Assembly: GCF_004745825.1 (NCBI RefSeq)
Contig: NZ_SRLA01000002.1
Span: forward strand, 1,488,001-1,552,000
Direction of reading: 5' to 3'
DNA from: Hymenobacter fodinae
GTDB taxonomy: Bacteria > Bacteroidota > Bacteroidia > Cytophagales > Hymenobacteraceae
DNA: 64,000 bases
Shown here: positions 34,244 to 42,735 of the stretch, piece after piece
How positions within the stretch are numbered: the first letter of the stretch is position 1
Layout: the number at the start of each line of letters is the position of its first letter
Program-made: the position numbers and the translations under genes
The notes under the pieces: generated by a model
What the model saw: only the letters and a program-made list of their open reading frames with translations
Databases searched by the model: none
What the model was told of the DNA's origin: nothing

Positions 34244-35486
34244 CTACCTCAAAATCGCCTGGAAAGTCTTGCTGCGCCGCAAGTTCTTCACCTTTATCAG
34301 CCTGTTCGGCATCAGCTTCACGCTTATGGTGCTGCTGGTGGTGGCGGCCATGTTCGACCACCTCGTGGGCGCGCATGCCCCCGAAACCCGCCTCAACAAG
34401 ATGCTGTTTGTCAACTTTATGCATGTTAAGTGGACGGGTGGGGGCAATATGAACTCGCCGCCCAGCTATTACCTGCTGGATAAGTATGTGCGCCCCCTCA
34501 AAACGCCCGAGAAGGTAGCCGTTTACTCTAACTTCCACTCCACACCCAGCTATGTCGGGAATAACCGCATCGACCTGGATCTGAAGTACACCGACGACGT
34601 GTTTTGGCAGGTGCTAGATTTTGCCTTCCATGAAGGCAAGCCTTTCGGAGAGAGCGAAGTGAAATCAGCGGCGCGGGTGGCCGTTATCAACCGCGCTACG
34701 GCCCGCAAGTACTTCGGGACCGACCAGGGCGTGGTGGGCCGCACTATTGAAGTCAACCAAACCAACTACCGCGTGCAAGGGGTGGTGGAGGATGTACCAG
34801 CCATGCGCTTCAGCTCTTATGCCGATGTGTGGGTGCCTCTCACAACTAGCCCCAACGACCTGCAGCGTGTGCAGCTCCACGGCGATTATGCCGCTATCAT
34901 CCAAGTGAAGTCGGAAGCGGATATACCTGCTGTGCAGGCTGAGTTCGACCAAATGGTGAAACGCGTGCCGCTGCCCGACCCGAAGAACATGAAGTATATG
35001 GAAATGCACGCTGATCCGCTGCTGGCTTCCTTTTCGCGGCAGCTAATGAACCCCTTCACTAATTATTCTTCCGATGGTCAAGCGGTGCTGTTCTCCATTC
35101 TCTCGTGCATTGCCTTGCTGTTTATGCTGCTGCCCGCCCTGAATCTGGTAAACATCAACGTGAGCCGCATCATGGAGCGCTCCTCCGAAATTGGGGTTCG
35201 GAAGGCCTTTGGCGCTACCAGCCGCACGCTTATCGGGCAATTTTTGATCGAAAACATATTCCTCACGGCCATCGGCGGATTGCTGGGGCTGATCCTGGCC
35301 TACGTGGCTCTGCAACTCATTGGGGGCTCCCAAATACTGGCCTACGCGCACTTTGAGCTGAACTGGCGAATTTTCAGCTGTGCCTTACTCGTGACGCTGA
35401 TTTTTGGCGTGCTCTCGGGGGTGTATCCAGCCTTTAAAATGTCGCGGCTGCAGCCGGTGCAGGCCCTGAAGGGAGGTAGCAAATAA
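34233..35486 (+). CDS. ABC permease, FtsX/MacB type (first of two)
   Basis: A 417-residue permease. One membrane helix near the start (FISLFGISFTLMVLLVVAAMF), a periplasmic MacB_PCD domain of about 230 residues (VAVINRATARKYFGTDQGVVGRTIEVNQ; YRVQGVVEDVPAMRFSSYADVWVPL), then three helices in the C-terminal FtsX domain (SILSCIALLFMLLPALNLVNI; LIENIFLTAIGGLLGLILAYVAL; FSCALLVTLIFGVLSGVYPAF). The cytoplasmic EIGVRKAFGAT coupling segment is typical. The start overlaps the sigma factor by 11 bases. It should pair with the next permease as a heterodimer. Confidence 0.9.
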   Translation: MLLSYLKIAWKVLLRRKFFTFISLFGISFTLMVLLVVAAMFDHLVGAHAPETRLNKMLFVNFMHVKWTGGGNMNSPPSYYLLDKYVRPLKTPEKVAVYSNFHSTPSYVGNNRIDLDLKYTDDVFWQVLDFAFHEGKPFGESEVKSAARVAVINRATARKYFGTDQGVVGRTIEVNQTNYRVQGVVEDVPAMRFSSYADVWVPLTTSPNDLQRVQLHGDYAAIIQVKSEADIPAVQAEFDQMVKRVPLPDPKNMKYMEMHADPLLASFSRQLMNPFTNYSSDGQAVLFSILSCIALLFMLLPALNLVNINVSRIMERSSEIGVRKAFGATSRTLIGQFLIENIFLTAIGGLLGLILAYVALQLIGGSQILAYAHFELNWRIFSCALLVTLIFGVLSGVYPAFKMSRLQPVQALKGGSK

Positions 35487-35517
35487 TTCATGCACAAGGT
35501 GTAAAAAGTAGAATCAC

Positions 35518-36708
35518 ATGATACGTCACCTATTTACCCTGATCTGGAACCGTAAGCGGTCAAACTTCCTGCTGATGGCCGAAATCCTCCTATCGTTTTT
35601 CGTGCTGTTCGTGGTGAGCGTGCTGCTGGTCAACAACTACTACAACTACCGTCAGCCGATGGGCTTTACCTCGGATAATGTGTGGGAGTTTAATATCAAC
35701 CCTGGTCAGGACACCATTAACCGCAAGGAAACGCTGCGGCGGCTGGTGCAGGAGTTGAAAGCTACGCCCGGCGTGGCGGCCGTTACCTGGACGAGCAATA
35801 CCCCTTTCTCGTTCAGCAACAACAATACTGATGAGTACCGCTACAAAGACAAAGGGGCCCCTCAAACCGAAATTTTTGACACGGATGATGACATGGTAAA
35901 GGTGTTGGGACTGAACGTGGTAGCCGGCCGCTGGTACGACAGTCGCGACGATGCCTCATCGCGCCACACCATAGTAGTAAATCAGCGTTTTGCCGACGAA
36001 ATGTTCGGCCAGGAGTCGGCGGTGGGTAAGGTCCTGACCAATGACAAGCATGACGAGGAGTGGCAAATTGTGGGGGTAGTAGAAGCCTTTCGCTCCGGCA
36101 GCGACTTCGCTTCCAACGACCCCACCATCTTCATACGGCGGGCGCTGCAGGATACCGCCAGAATGAGCAATACCGAACAGGCCACGCTGCTAGTGCGCGT
36201 GCAGCCCGGCAGCGCCGCCGTGCTTGAGCAGCAGCTAGTTCGCAAAATCAAGGCCGTAACCAAAGGCTGGGATGCCAACGTGAACACCTTGGCCGAGAAC
36301 CGGAAGGATAAATTGAAGTTCGTGATGACGCCCCTGATTGCCCTAGGCTTGGTAGGCCTGTTCCTGATTATCAACGTGGCCCTAGGCCTCTTCGGGGTCC
36401 TGTGGTACAACATCAACCAGCGTAAGGCTGAGATTGGGTTGCGCCGGGCGCTAGGTGCTACAGGCAATGCCATCAGCCGCCAATTTTTGGGTGAAATGCT
36501 CGTGGTTACAACGCTGGGCGTAGCTGGTGGGCTGCTGCTGGCCGTGCAGTTTCCGTTGCTGGGAGTATTTGGCCTAGCCACGCCGGTATACTTCATGGCT
36601 ATGTTGCTGGCTACGGTGCTCGTCTTTACGCTCACGGCCATTTGCGCGCTTCAGCCCAGTCGAATTGCGGCGGCCATTCAGCCAGCGGTTTCATTGCGTG
36701 AAGAGTAG
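35518..36708 (+). CDS. ABC permease, FtsX/MacB type (second of two)
   Basis: A 396-residue paralogue of the preceding permease with the same plan: an N-terminal helix (LLMAEILLSFFVLFVVSVLLV), a MacB_PCD periplasmic domain (HTIVVNQRFADEMFGQESAVGKVL, WQIVGVVEAFRSG), and three C-terminal helices (LIALGLVGLFLIINVALGLFGVLW; MLVVTTLGVAGGLLLAVQF; YFMAMLLATVLVFTLTAICALQPS) with coupling segment EIGLRRALGAT. The two copies have diverged widely. It is the last gene before the hairpin at 36724-36755 that precedes the regulator. Confidence 0.9.
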   Translation: MIRHLFTLIWNRKRSNFLLMAEILLSFFVLFVVSVLLVNNYYNYRQPMGFTSDNVWEFNINPGQDTINRKETLRRLVQELKATPGVAAVTWTSNTPFSFSNNNTDEYRYKDKGAPQTEIFDTDDDMVKVLGLNVVAGRWYDSRDDASSRHTIVVNQRFADEMFGQESAVGKVLTNDKHDEEWQIVGVVEAFRSGSDFASNDPTIFIRRALQDTARMSNTEQATLLVRVQPGSAAVLEQQLVRKIKAVTKGWDANVNTLAENRKDKLKFVMTPLIALGLVGLFLIINVALGLFGVLWYNINQRKAEIGLRRALGATGNAISRQFLGEMLVVTTLGVAGGLLLAVQFPLLGVFGLATPVYFMAMLLATVLVFTLTAICALQPSRIAAAIQPAVSLREE

Positions 36709-36723
36709 GGAAGGTAGTATTTG

Positions 36724-36779
36724 TTGCGGCGGCACACTCCTCACCGCCGCCGCAAATACCCAAGACTCCCGCAATTTTG
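36724..36779 (+). promoter_or_regulatory. Hairpin and weak promoter between permease and regulator genes
   Basis: TTGCGGCGG (36724-36732) pairs with CCGCCGCAA (36747-36755), a possible attenuator or terminator without a T run. CAATTTTG (36772-36779) is one mismatch from TAnnTTTG. Together they would let the regulator-kinase pair be read at a basal level independent of the sigma-54 promoter. Confidence 0.35.
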
Positions 36780-36810
36780 TGTGTAGCTTTTCCGTCCTTC
36801 GCAGCCACGT

Positions 36811-38193
36811 ATGATTCTTATTGTTGACGACGATATAGCGGTGCGGACCTCCCTGGGGCTGCTGCTAAAACAGGCGGGCTACCCCACCAAAGGCGTAGCC
36901 ACGCCTGAGGAAGCATTGCGCTTGGTGCAGGAGAGCTTACCGCAACTGGTGCTGATGGACATGAACTTCTCCCTCGACACCAGCGGCCATGATGGCCTAC
37001 AGTTGCTAGGCCAGGTGAAGCGGCTGGCGCCGACCCTGCCCGTAATCCTGATTACCGGTTGGGGCTCCATTGCGCTGGCTGTGGAAGGCATGAAGGCCGG
37101 AGCGGCGGAGTTCATAACGAAGCCCTGGAATAATGACTCCCTGCTGCAAACCATCCGAACCGTTCTGAGCCTGCAGCAGGCAGAGCAGGAGGTGGATGCC
37201 GACAAGCTCACGCGCCGGCAGCTTGACAAGCAGTATGATTTCAAACGGATTGTGGGGCAAGATGCGCGCCTGCTGCACGTGTTGCGCAACGTAGGCCAGG
37301 TAGCTGCCACCGATGCCTCCGTCCTGATTGAGGGCGAGTCGGGGACGGGCAAGGAGCTTATTGCCGAGGCCGTGCACGAGAACAGCCACCGGCGTCGCCA
37401 GCCGTTCGTGAAAGTGAACTTGGGCGGTATCTCAGCTTCCCTGTTCGAGAGTGAAATGTTCGGTCACCGCCGCGGAGCCTTCACCGATGCCAAAACCGAC
37501 CGGGTTGGCCGCTTCGAACTGGCCAACGGCGGCACCATTTTCTTGGACGAGATAGGGGAGTTGGACCTGGGCTCTCAAGTAAAGCTGCTGCGCGTGCTGC
37601 AAGACCGCACCTACGAGGTACTTGGCGACAGTAAGCCGCGCCGCCTCGACATCCGGGTGATTTGCGCCACCAACCGCAACCTGGCCGAGATGGTGCAGCA
37701 GGGCCGCTTCCGCGAGGACTTGTTCTACCGCATCAACCTGATAACGGTGCGCCTGCCCGCCCTGCGCGAGCGGCCCCAGGATATTCCTCTGCTCGTGCAG
37801 CACTTTGTGGATAGTCTGCGTGCTACATACAACCGCCCGGCCCTGAAAATAGGCACCCGGGCGCAGCACTGGTTGCAGGAGCAACCCTTGCCGGGCAATA
37901 TTCGGGAGCTTAAAAACCTGGTGGAGCGCGCCGTACTGGTCAGCGGTAAAGACGAGCTAGGCCCTGAGGACTTCCAGGCCCAATACCAACGGGTACACAC
38001 CCGGCAGCCCGAGCCCGGCGAGCTGCCCGAGCCCGGCACCATTACTCTCGACGAGCTAGAAGCCCAAATGATTCGGCGGACGCTGGAACACTACAGCGGC
38101 AACATCAGCCGCGTAGCCAAAGCCCTAGGACTCAGTCGGGGCGCCCTCTACCGTCGCCTCGAGAAATACGCCATTCCCTTTGATGCGGAATAG
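36811..38193 (+). CDS. NtrC-type sigma-54-dependent response regulator
   Basis: A 460-residue activator. The receiver domain has MILIVDDDIAVRTS, phospho-acceptor Asp50 in LVLMDMNFS and the conserved KPW lysine. The AAA+ domain has Walker A GESGTGKELIAEAVH, a sigma-54 contact loop GAFTDA (instead of GAFTGA, a variant seen in Bacteroidota), Walker B GGTIFLDEIGEL and the arginine-finger region FREDLFYRINLITVRLPALRER. The C-terminal Fis-type helix-turn-helix is HYSGNISRVAKALGLSRGALYRRLEKY. Its likely targets are the two TGTCC-N6-GGACA promoters in this locus. The kinase follows after an 86-base gap. Confidence 0.94.
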   Translation: MILIVDDDIAVRTSLGLLLKQAGYPTKGVATPEEALRLVQESLPQLVLMDMNFSLDTSGHDGLQLLGQVKRLAPTLPVILITGWGSIALAVEGMKAGAAEFITKPWNNDSLLQTIRTVLSLQQAEQEVDADKLTRRQLDKQYDFKRIVGQDARLLHVLRNVGQVAATDASVLIEGESGTGKELIAEAVHENSHRRRQPFVKVNLGGISASLFESEMFGHRRGAFTDAKTDRVGRFELANGGTIFLDEIGELDLGSQVKLLRVLQDRTYEVLGDSKPRRLDIRVICATNRNLAEMVQQGRFREDLFYRINLITVRLPALRERPQDIPLLVQHFVDSLRATYNRPALKIGTRAQHWLQEQPLPGNIRELKNLVERAVLVSGKDELGPEDFQAQYQRVHTRQPEPGELPEPGTITLDELEAQMIRRTLEHYSGNISRVAKALGLSRGALYRRLEKYAIPFDAE

Positions 38194-38213
38194 CGCACAG
38201 CATTTCTCCTTGC

Positions 38214-38250
38214 GCAGAACGTCATGCCCCAAACGAGCATGACGTTCTGC
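38214..38250 (+). terminator. Hairpin after the regulator gene
   Basis: A perfect 14-bp stem (38214-38227 with 38237-38250), core AACGTCATGC as in the hisS terminator, with no T run. It may lower expression of the kinase relative to the regulator rather than stop transcription. Confidence 0.6.
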
Positions 38251-38279
38251 ATTAGTACCCTCGCCCTTATCTTGTCGGC

Positions 38280-39578
38280 ATGACCCTACGCATACAATTC
38301 CTGCTGTTCGTAATCCTGATTCATGCCGTCCTGATTGTGCTGGCGGCCCAGATCATGCGAACAAATGCACCTCTGTTCGTAGGCCTAGAAGTGCTGCTGG
38401 GCATCAGTATTTATCTCACCATCCGGCTATACAAGGGCTTTGTCAGACCCTTTCAGCTCATCGCGGCCGGCACGGAGGCCATCCGGGCCAAAGATTTTTC
38501 CATGAAGTTTGTGCCCGTGGGGCAGCGCGAAATGGATCAGCTCATCGACGTGTACAACCACATGATTGATGAGTTGCGCAAGGAGCGCGTAACCCAGCAC
38601 GAGAAAAGCTACCTGCTCGAAAGCCTCATCCAGGCCTCGCCAGCGGGCGTGTTGCTCCTTACCTTCGACGGACGTATTGAGGGCGTAAACCCGGCCGCTG
38701 AGCACATGCTAGGCCTGTCTGCCCAGCAACTGCTGGGGGAGAAGCCCGACCAACTGGCCGGCGACTGGGGCGCGGCCCTAGCTGACCTGTCGGAGCAAGA
38801 GCCGCAGGTGGTGCAGCTCTCCGGCATTCAGACCTACCGCGCGCACTGCTCTCGTTTTGTAGATCGCGGCTTCACGCGGCGCTTTATTGTGCTGGAAGAG
38901 CTAACCCAAGACCTGATTCGGCAGGAGAAACAGGCCTACGGCAAGCTGATTCGGATGATGTCGCACGAAATAAACAACTCCATCGGCGCCATCAACTCCA
39001 TCCTGCAAAGCTTTCATTATTACACACCTCAACTCCAGGCCACTGATCAGCCCGACTTTACGGAGGCCCTCGACGTATCTATCAACCGCAATACCCACTT
39101 GGCTAACTTCATTGCCAATTTTGCCAACCTGGTGCGGCTGCCTTTGCCGCAACGCCAACCAACGGATGTGCATGAGCTTTTGCGCACCACTGAGCGCCTG
39201 TTGCATGTACAGGTAGAGCGCCGCAATATTAGCTGGCACTGGGAGCTGGCGCCCGAGCCATTGGTGATTGATCTGGACCCCCTGCAACTGGAGCAGGCAT
39301 TGCTCAACATCTGCAAGAATGCCCTAGAGGCCATCGGGGAGAAGGGCAACGTGTGGGTGCGCACTACTCAGCAGCCGGCGCAGATTATCATTGAAAACGA
39401 CGGGCCGGGCATTCCGGCCGATGTGCAGCGGCGGCTGTTCACGCCCTTCTTCAGCACCAAGCGCGATGGGCAGGGCATTGGTTTAACCCTCATCCGCGAC
39501 ATTCTGCTCCAGCACGAATTTCAGTTCAGCCTCGAAACCCAAGCCAATGGTCGTACGGCGTTTACCATCAGGTTTTAG
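38280..39578 (+). CDS. NtrY-like sensor histidine kinase
   Basis: A 432-residue membrane kinase. Two N-terminal helices (QFLLFVILIHAVLIVLAA; LFVGLEVLLGISIYLTI) enclose only a few periplasmic residues, so it likely senses the membrane itself. A HAMP-like segment (VRPFQLIAAGTEAIRAKDFSMKF), a PAS domain (LIQASPAGVLLLTFDGRIEGVNPAAEHMLG), an H box with His229 in RMMSHEINNSIGAI and a HATPase domain (ICKNALEAI, IENDGPGIP, GQGIGLTLIRDIL) follow. It should phosphorylate the NtrC-type regulator just upstream. The near absence of a periplasmic domain is like kinases that sense antimicrobial peptides or membrane damage; that is inference. Confidence 0.9.
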   Translation: MTLRIQFLLFVILIHAVLIVLAAQIMRTNAPLFVGLEVLLGISIYLTIRLYKGFVRPFQLIAAGTEAIRAKDFSMKFVPVGQREMDQLIDVYNHMIDELRKERVTQHEKSYLLESLIQASPAGVLLLTFDGRIEGVNPAAEHMLGLSAQQLLGEKPDQLAGDWGAALADLSEQEPQVVQLSGIQTYRAHCSRFVDRGFTRRFIVLEELTQDLIRQEKQAYGKLIRMMSHEINNSIGAINSILQSFHYYTPQLQATDQPDFTEALDVSINRNTHLANFIANFANLVRLPLPQRQPTDVHELLRTTERLLHVQVERRNISWHWELAPEPLVIDLDPLQLEQALLNICKNALEAIGEKGNVWVRTTQQPAQIIIENDGPGIPADVQRRLFTPFFSTKRDGQGIGLTLIRDILLQHEFQFSLETQANGRTAFTIRF

Positions 39579-39594
39579 ACGAGGGACTTCAGGA

Positions 39595-39659
39595 CACAAA
39601 GAAGCTGACCCAGTGAATGCCGTTACTATAGCAGCATTCACTGGGGCAGCTTCTTTGTG
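39595..39659. terminator. 26-bp near-perfect hairpin between convergent genes
   Basis: The arms 39595-39620 and 39634-39659 pair over 26 positions with one mismatch around a 13-base loop. It separates the kinase from the MORN protein, which end facing each other. It has the same size and context as the hairpin at 21071-21127, though not the same sequence. Confidence 0.7.
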
Positions 39660-39698
39660 CACTGGAGCCTAGAGATAGACCTAGGCCAGTGCGAAGGG

Positions 39699-41177
39699 TT
39701 ATTTCAGTTTCACGGGGGCTACCCCGGGCTTCTTGACAGCCGCGGGCTTGGTGCCTGGTTTAGCAGCAGGTGTAGCCCCTTCGGCCACTATCTGCCCATT
39801 GCGGAAGTTCTTCTTTTCCTTCACGGTAGTGCCATTGGCCTCAAAGTAGCTCCACACGCCGCTTTCCTTGCCGTTGCGGAACAACCCCGACACCTCGGCC
39901 GTCCCATCTTCCCGCACCTGGCGGTAAGGCCCCGATTTAAGGCCTTTCACGTACGTAGTTTCGGATTTCAGCTTACCCGAAGGGTAGAACTCCTGACCTA
40001 GGCCAGTGGCGCGGCCGTTGTCGTACGCCAGTTTGCTCTGGATGGTGCCGTTAGAATAGTAAGTCAGCTGTTCGCCCGTGAGTTTGCCATTCACGTAGGT
40101 TTCCTGCTTTTGCACCTGCTTGCCGCCCGGATGGAACACCCGCCATACCCCTGAGGGCTGGTTGTTCTTATACACCTGCTCCTCGTGCGGAAAGCCATCC
40201 TCGAAGAAGGTGGTAACTTTCCGGTCGCGGCCTTGGTTGGCGTAGTCGATCTTCTTTTCCACCTTGCCCGACTCGTAATAGTCTTGCTGCGTGCCTACCA
40301 GCACGCCCTGCCGGTAGGTCTGCATGCTCTTGATAGCCCCACTTTCGTAGTACGACTTGGCTTGTCCATCGAGGTTGCTGGTGCCACCCGCCAAGCTTTT
40401 GGCCTGGGCAGTAAGGTCATCAGCCAACGGATTTTTTACGGCGCGGCCACTCAGCGTTCCTGGTACGTACGTGCCCTCGGTGCGCAGCTTGCCGGAGCGG
40501 TAGTAGCTGCGGTAACCGCCACGTCCCGACTTATCGGCTTGCACGTCGGTTTCAATCTGGCCGTTGTCGTAGTACGTTTTGTAAGGGCCCGCCAGCAGTC
40601 CTCGGTTGTAGGTGCCTTCGCTTTGCAGCTGGCCATTTTCAAAATAGGTCTTGGCCAAGCCGTTGGCCTGCCCATTCTGGTAGGTTATTTCAGCTTTGGG
40701 TTTCCCCGAAGGGTACAGCTCCCGCACGGCACCGGCAGGCTGCCCACCTAGTAGGGTAGTTTCGAGCTTTACTTCACCACTGGGGTGGTAAAAACGCAGT
40801 AGGCCCGTGGGCTGGTCGTTATCGTAGGTGCCTTCCTGGGCAACTTTACCGCTTTCGTAGTAGGTTTTAAAAGGACCCTGCCGCAGGCCATCCTGGTAGG
40901 TAACCTCAATGCGGCGGCCGCCATTTGGGTGAAACTCCACGTAGGCAGAATCCCGCTTGCCGGCGGTGTAGCGGGTTTGAGCCTCTAGTTTGCCCGAGCG
41001 ATAAAACCGCTTGTAGGGGCCTTCCATCACCGTGTCGCTGGCAACCAAAGCAGAGTATACTTCGCGCTTGCGGGTGTTGGTAGAATCATAATAGGTAGTG
41101 AAGCGCCGAAGTTTCTGGGCTTCAGCCGTGGTAATGGCTAACAACCCCAGGGGCAGCATCAAAAAAAATTGTTTCAT
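39699..41177 (-). CDS. Exported MORN-repeat protein (YwqK-like)
   Basis: A 492-residue exported protein. MKQFFLMLPLGLLAITTAEAQ is the signal peptide, fixing the start at 41177 rather than an ATG 54 bases upstream. From residue about 35 to 460 it consists of some 17-19 MORN_2 repeats of about 23 residues, consensus YYESGKVxxEGTYxNGxxxG (for example TYYDNGQIETDV, FYPSGKLKSETTYVKGLKSG). The C-terminus is a lysine/proline-rich tail. MORN repeats often bind lipids or proteins; in databases such proteins are labelled antitoxin by similarity to YwqK, which is not supported by context here, because no toxin is adjacent. It is convergent with the kinase. Confidence 0.82.
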   Translation of the reverse strand: MKQFFLMLPLGLLAITTAEAQKLRRFTTYYDSTNTRKREVYSALVASDTVMEGPYKRFYRSGKLEAQTRYTAGKRDSAYVEFHPNGGRRIEVTYQDGLRQGPFKTYYESGKVAQEGTYDNDQPTGLLRFYHPSGEVKLETTLLGGQPAGAVRELYPSGKPKAEITYQNGQANGLAKTYFENGQLQSEGTYNRGLLAGPYKTYYDNGQIETDVQADKSGRGGYRSYYRSGKLRTEGTYVPGTLSGRAVKNPLADDLTAQAKSLAGGTSNLDGQAKSYYESGAIKSMQTYRQGVLVGTQQDYYESGKVEKKIDYANQGRDRKVTTFFEDGFPHEEQVYKNNQPSGVWRVFHPGGKQVQKQETYVNGKLTGEQLTYYSNGTIQSKLAYDNGRATGLGQEFYPSGKLKSETTYVKGLKSGPYRQVREDGTAEVSGLFRNGKESGVWSYFEANGTTVKEKKNFRNGQIVAEGATPAAKPGTKPAAVKKPGVAPVKLK

Positions 41178-41268
41178 AGCCGCAAGAACGAAAGATTGCT
41201 CTAGAAAAGTGCAAATAGACAGTACTTGCACGGCGCCTCGTTAGCAACCTTCGTGCCCAGCCCGCAAC

Positions 41269-41301
41269 AAAAAAGCCCCGCCGCAAGTGCAGCAGGGCTT
41301 T
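41269..41301 (-). terminator. Terminator of the thiolase gene
   Basis: On the minus strand AAAGCCC and GGGCTTT form a stem around a 16-base loop that is itself partly paired, followed by a T run. It starts 38 bases after the thiolase stop. Confidence 0.8.
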
Positions 41302-41338
41302 ATCAAATTAAAAGGTGATACGGAGGCTAACGACTGGC

Positions 41339-42520
41339 CTACAGCTTTTCTACCACGATGCTTGAAGCACCGCCGCCGCCATTGCAGATACCGGTTACCC
41401 CAATGGTGCCGCCTTCATTCTGCAGCACGTTCAGTAGCGTAGTTACAATGCGCGCACCCGACGCCCCGAGGGGGTGGCCTAGGCTCACGGCCCCACCGTA
41501 CACGTTTACTTTCGTGCCTTCCAGGTTCAGGAGCTTATTGTTCGCCAACGATACCACCGAGAAAGCCTCATTGATTTCGTAGAAATCTACGTCTTTGGCT
41601 TCCAGGCCGGCGTGCTTTAGCGCCTTCGGAATAGCTAGGGAGGGAGAGGTCGTGAACCATTCCGGAGCCTGCTCGGCGTCCGCGAAGCCCCGAATGCGGG
41701 CCAGGGGTTTTATACCCAACTCCTCCGCCTTCTCGCGGCTCATGAGTAGCACAGCGGCAGCTCCATCATTAAGAGTAGAAGCATTAGCGGCCGTTACCGA
41801 GCCTTCTTTGGTGAAGGCGGGCTTCAGACCGGCAAACTTAGTGAAGTCTACTTTGGTGTATTCCTCATCGTCTTCTACTACCGTGCTCTTGCCGCGCACC
41901 GTAATGGTTACCGGAATAATTTCGTCCTTCTTTTTGCCGGCCTTGGCAGCCTGGGCGCTGCGCTCGTACGACTGTTGCGCAAAAGCGTCCTGCTCCTCAC
42001 GGGTGATGCCGTAGTGCGCGGCGGTGGCGTCGGCGGCGTTGCCCATGGCGTAGTCGTTGTAAGGGTCCCAGAGGCCATCTTTCATCAGTCCATCAATCAT
42101 TTGACCGTGGCCATACTTGGCGCCAAAACGAGCCTTATCGAGGTAGTAAGGTACATTCGACATGCTCTCCATGCCGCCCGCCAGAATCACATCCGACTGG
42201 CCTAGCATGATAGCCTGGGAGGCGAACATGATGGCTTTCGTGCCCGAGGCACACACTTTATTTACGGTAGTGCACTCCACGGTATCGGGCAGACCAGCTT
42301 TCTTGGCCGCCTGGCGAGCCGGTGCCTGGCCTAGGTTGGCCGAGATAACGTTGCCCATGATGACCTGCTCAACTTCGCTGGGGTCTACGCCTGCTTTCTC
42401 CAAGGCACCTTTCAGGGCAATGGCGCCCAAATCGGTTGCGGACAGCGACGACAGGCTGCCGCCGAAAGAGCCGATGGGCGTACGCACCGCGGCAACAATT
42501 ACCACTTCTTTAACTTGCAT
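41339..42520 (-). CDS. atoB: Acetyl-CoA acetyltransferase (thiolase)
   Basis: A 393-residue thiolase that condenses two acetyl-CoA, or runs the reverse cleavage, in the cytoplasm. The nucleophilic cysteine is Cys90 in TVNKVCASGTKAI; the histidine lies in NVYGGAVSLGHPLGASGARI, with the NEAF motif in DFYEINEAFSVVSLANN, and the second catalytic cysteine in TGICNGGGGASS. The start at MQVKEVVIVAAVRTPIGSF is preferred; the frame continues 41 codons further upstream with no similarity. Length fits AtoB/PhaA. Its neighbours show no related metabolic genes. Confidence 0.94.
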   Translation of the reverse strand: MQVKEVVIVAAVRTPIGSFGGSLSSLSATDLGAIALKGALEKAGVDPSEVEQVIMGNVISANLGQAPARQAAKKAGLPDTVECTTVNKVCASGTKAIMFASQAIMLGQSDVILAGGMESMSNVPYYLDKARFGAKYGHGQMIDGLMKDGLWDPYNDYAMGNAADATAAHYGITREEQDAFAQQSYERSAQAAKAGKKKDEIIPVTITVRGKSTVVEDDEEYTKVDFTKFAGLKPAFTKEGSVTAANASTLNDGAAAVLLMSREKAEELGIKPLARIRGFADAEQAPEWFTTSPSLAIPKALKHAGLEAKDVDFYEINEAFSVVSLANNKLLNLEGTKVNVYGGAVSLGHPLGASGARIVTTLLNVLQNEGGTIGVTGICNGGGGASSIVVEKL

Positions 42521-42558
42521 ATGAATGAGTGGGGGTGGGGTTAGGTGGATTTGTGGGC

Positions 42559-42590
42559 TAAAGGTAGAACGAAGAATTGAGAGGCAGCAA
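42559..42590 (-). promoter_or_regulatory. Weak promoter candidate for the thiolase
   Basis: The minus strand has TTG (42590-42588), 21 bases, then TACCTTTA (42566-42559), one mismatch from TAnnTTTG, with a 38-base leader. Confidence 0.3.
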
Positions 42591-42735
42591 CGCTTCACTT
42601 CCTGGCTACTCGCTCGGTTTTCCTTGCCCGCCAAGCTATACAAACAAAACGTCCATCTAGTTTATAGCATCAACGTCTGGTAGCTCCTGAGTTTATTGGC
42701 AACTTGCCTTTATACAAACAGGCCTAGACGACTGA

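Noticed and set aside
39699..41177. Toxin-antitoxin antitoxin label for the MORN protein
   Set aside because: The label comes from YwqK similarity; the protein is exported and has no toxin gene next to it.
42521..42643. 41-residue N-terminal extension of the thiolase
   Set aside because: No thiolase similarity; the fold starts at MQVKEVV, as in other AtoB proteins.
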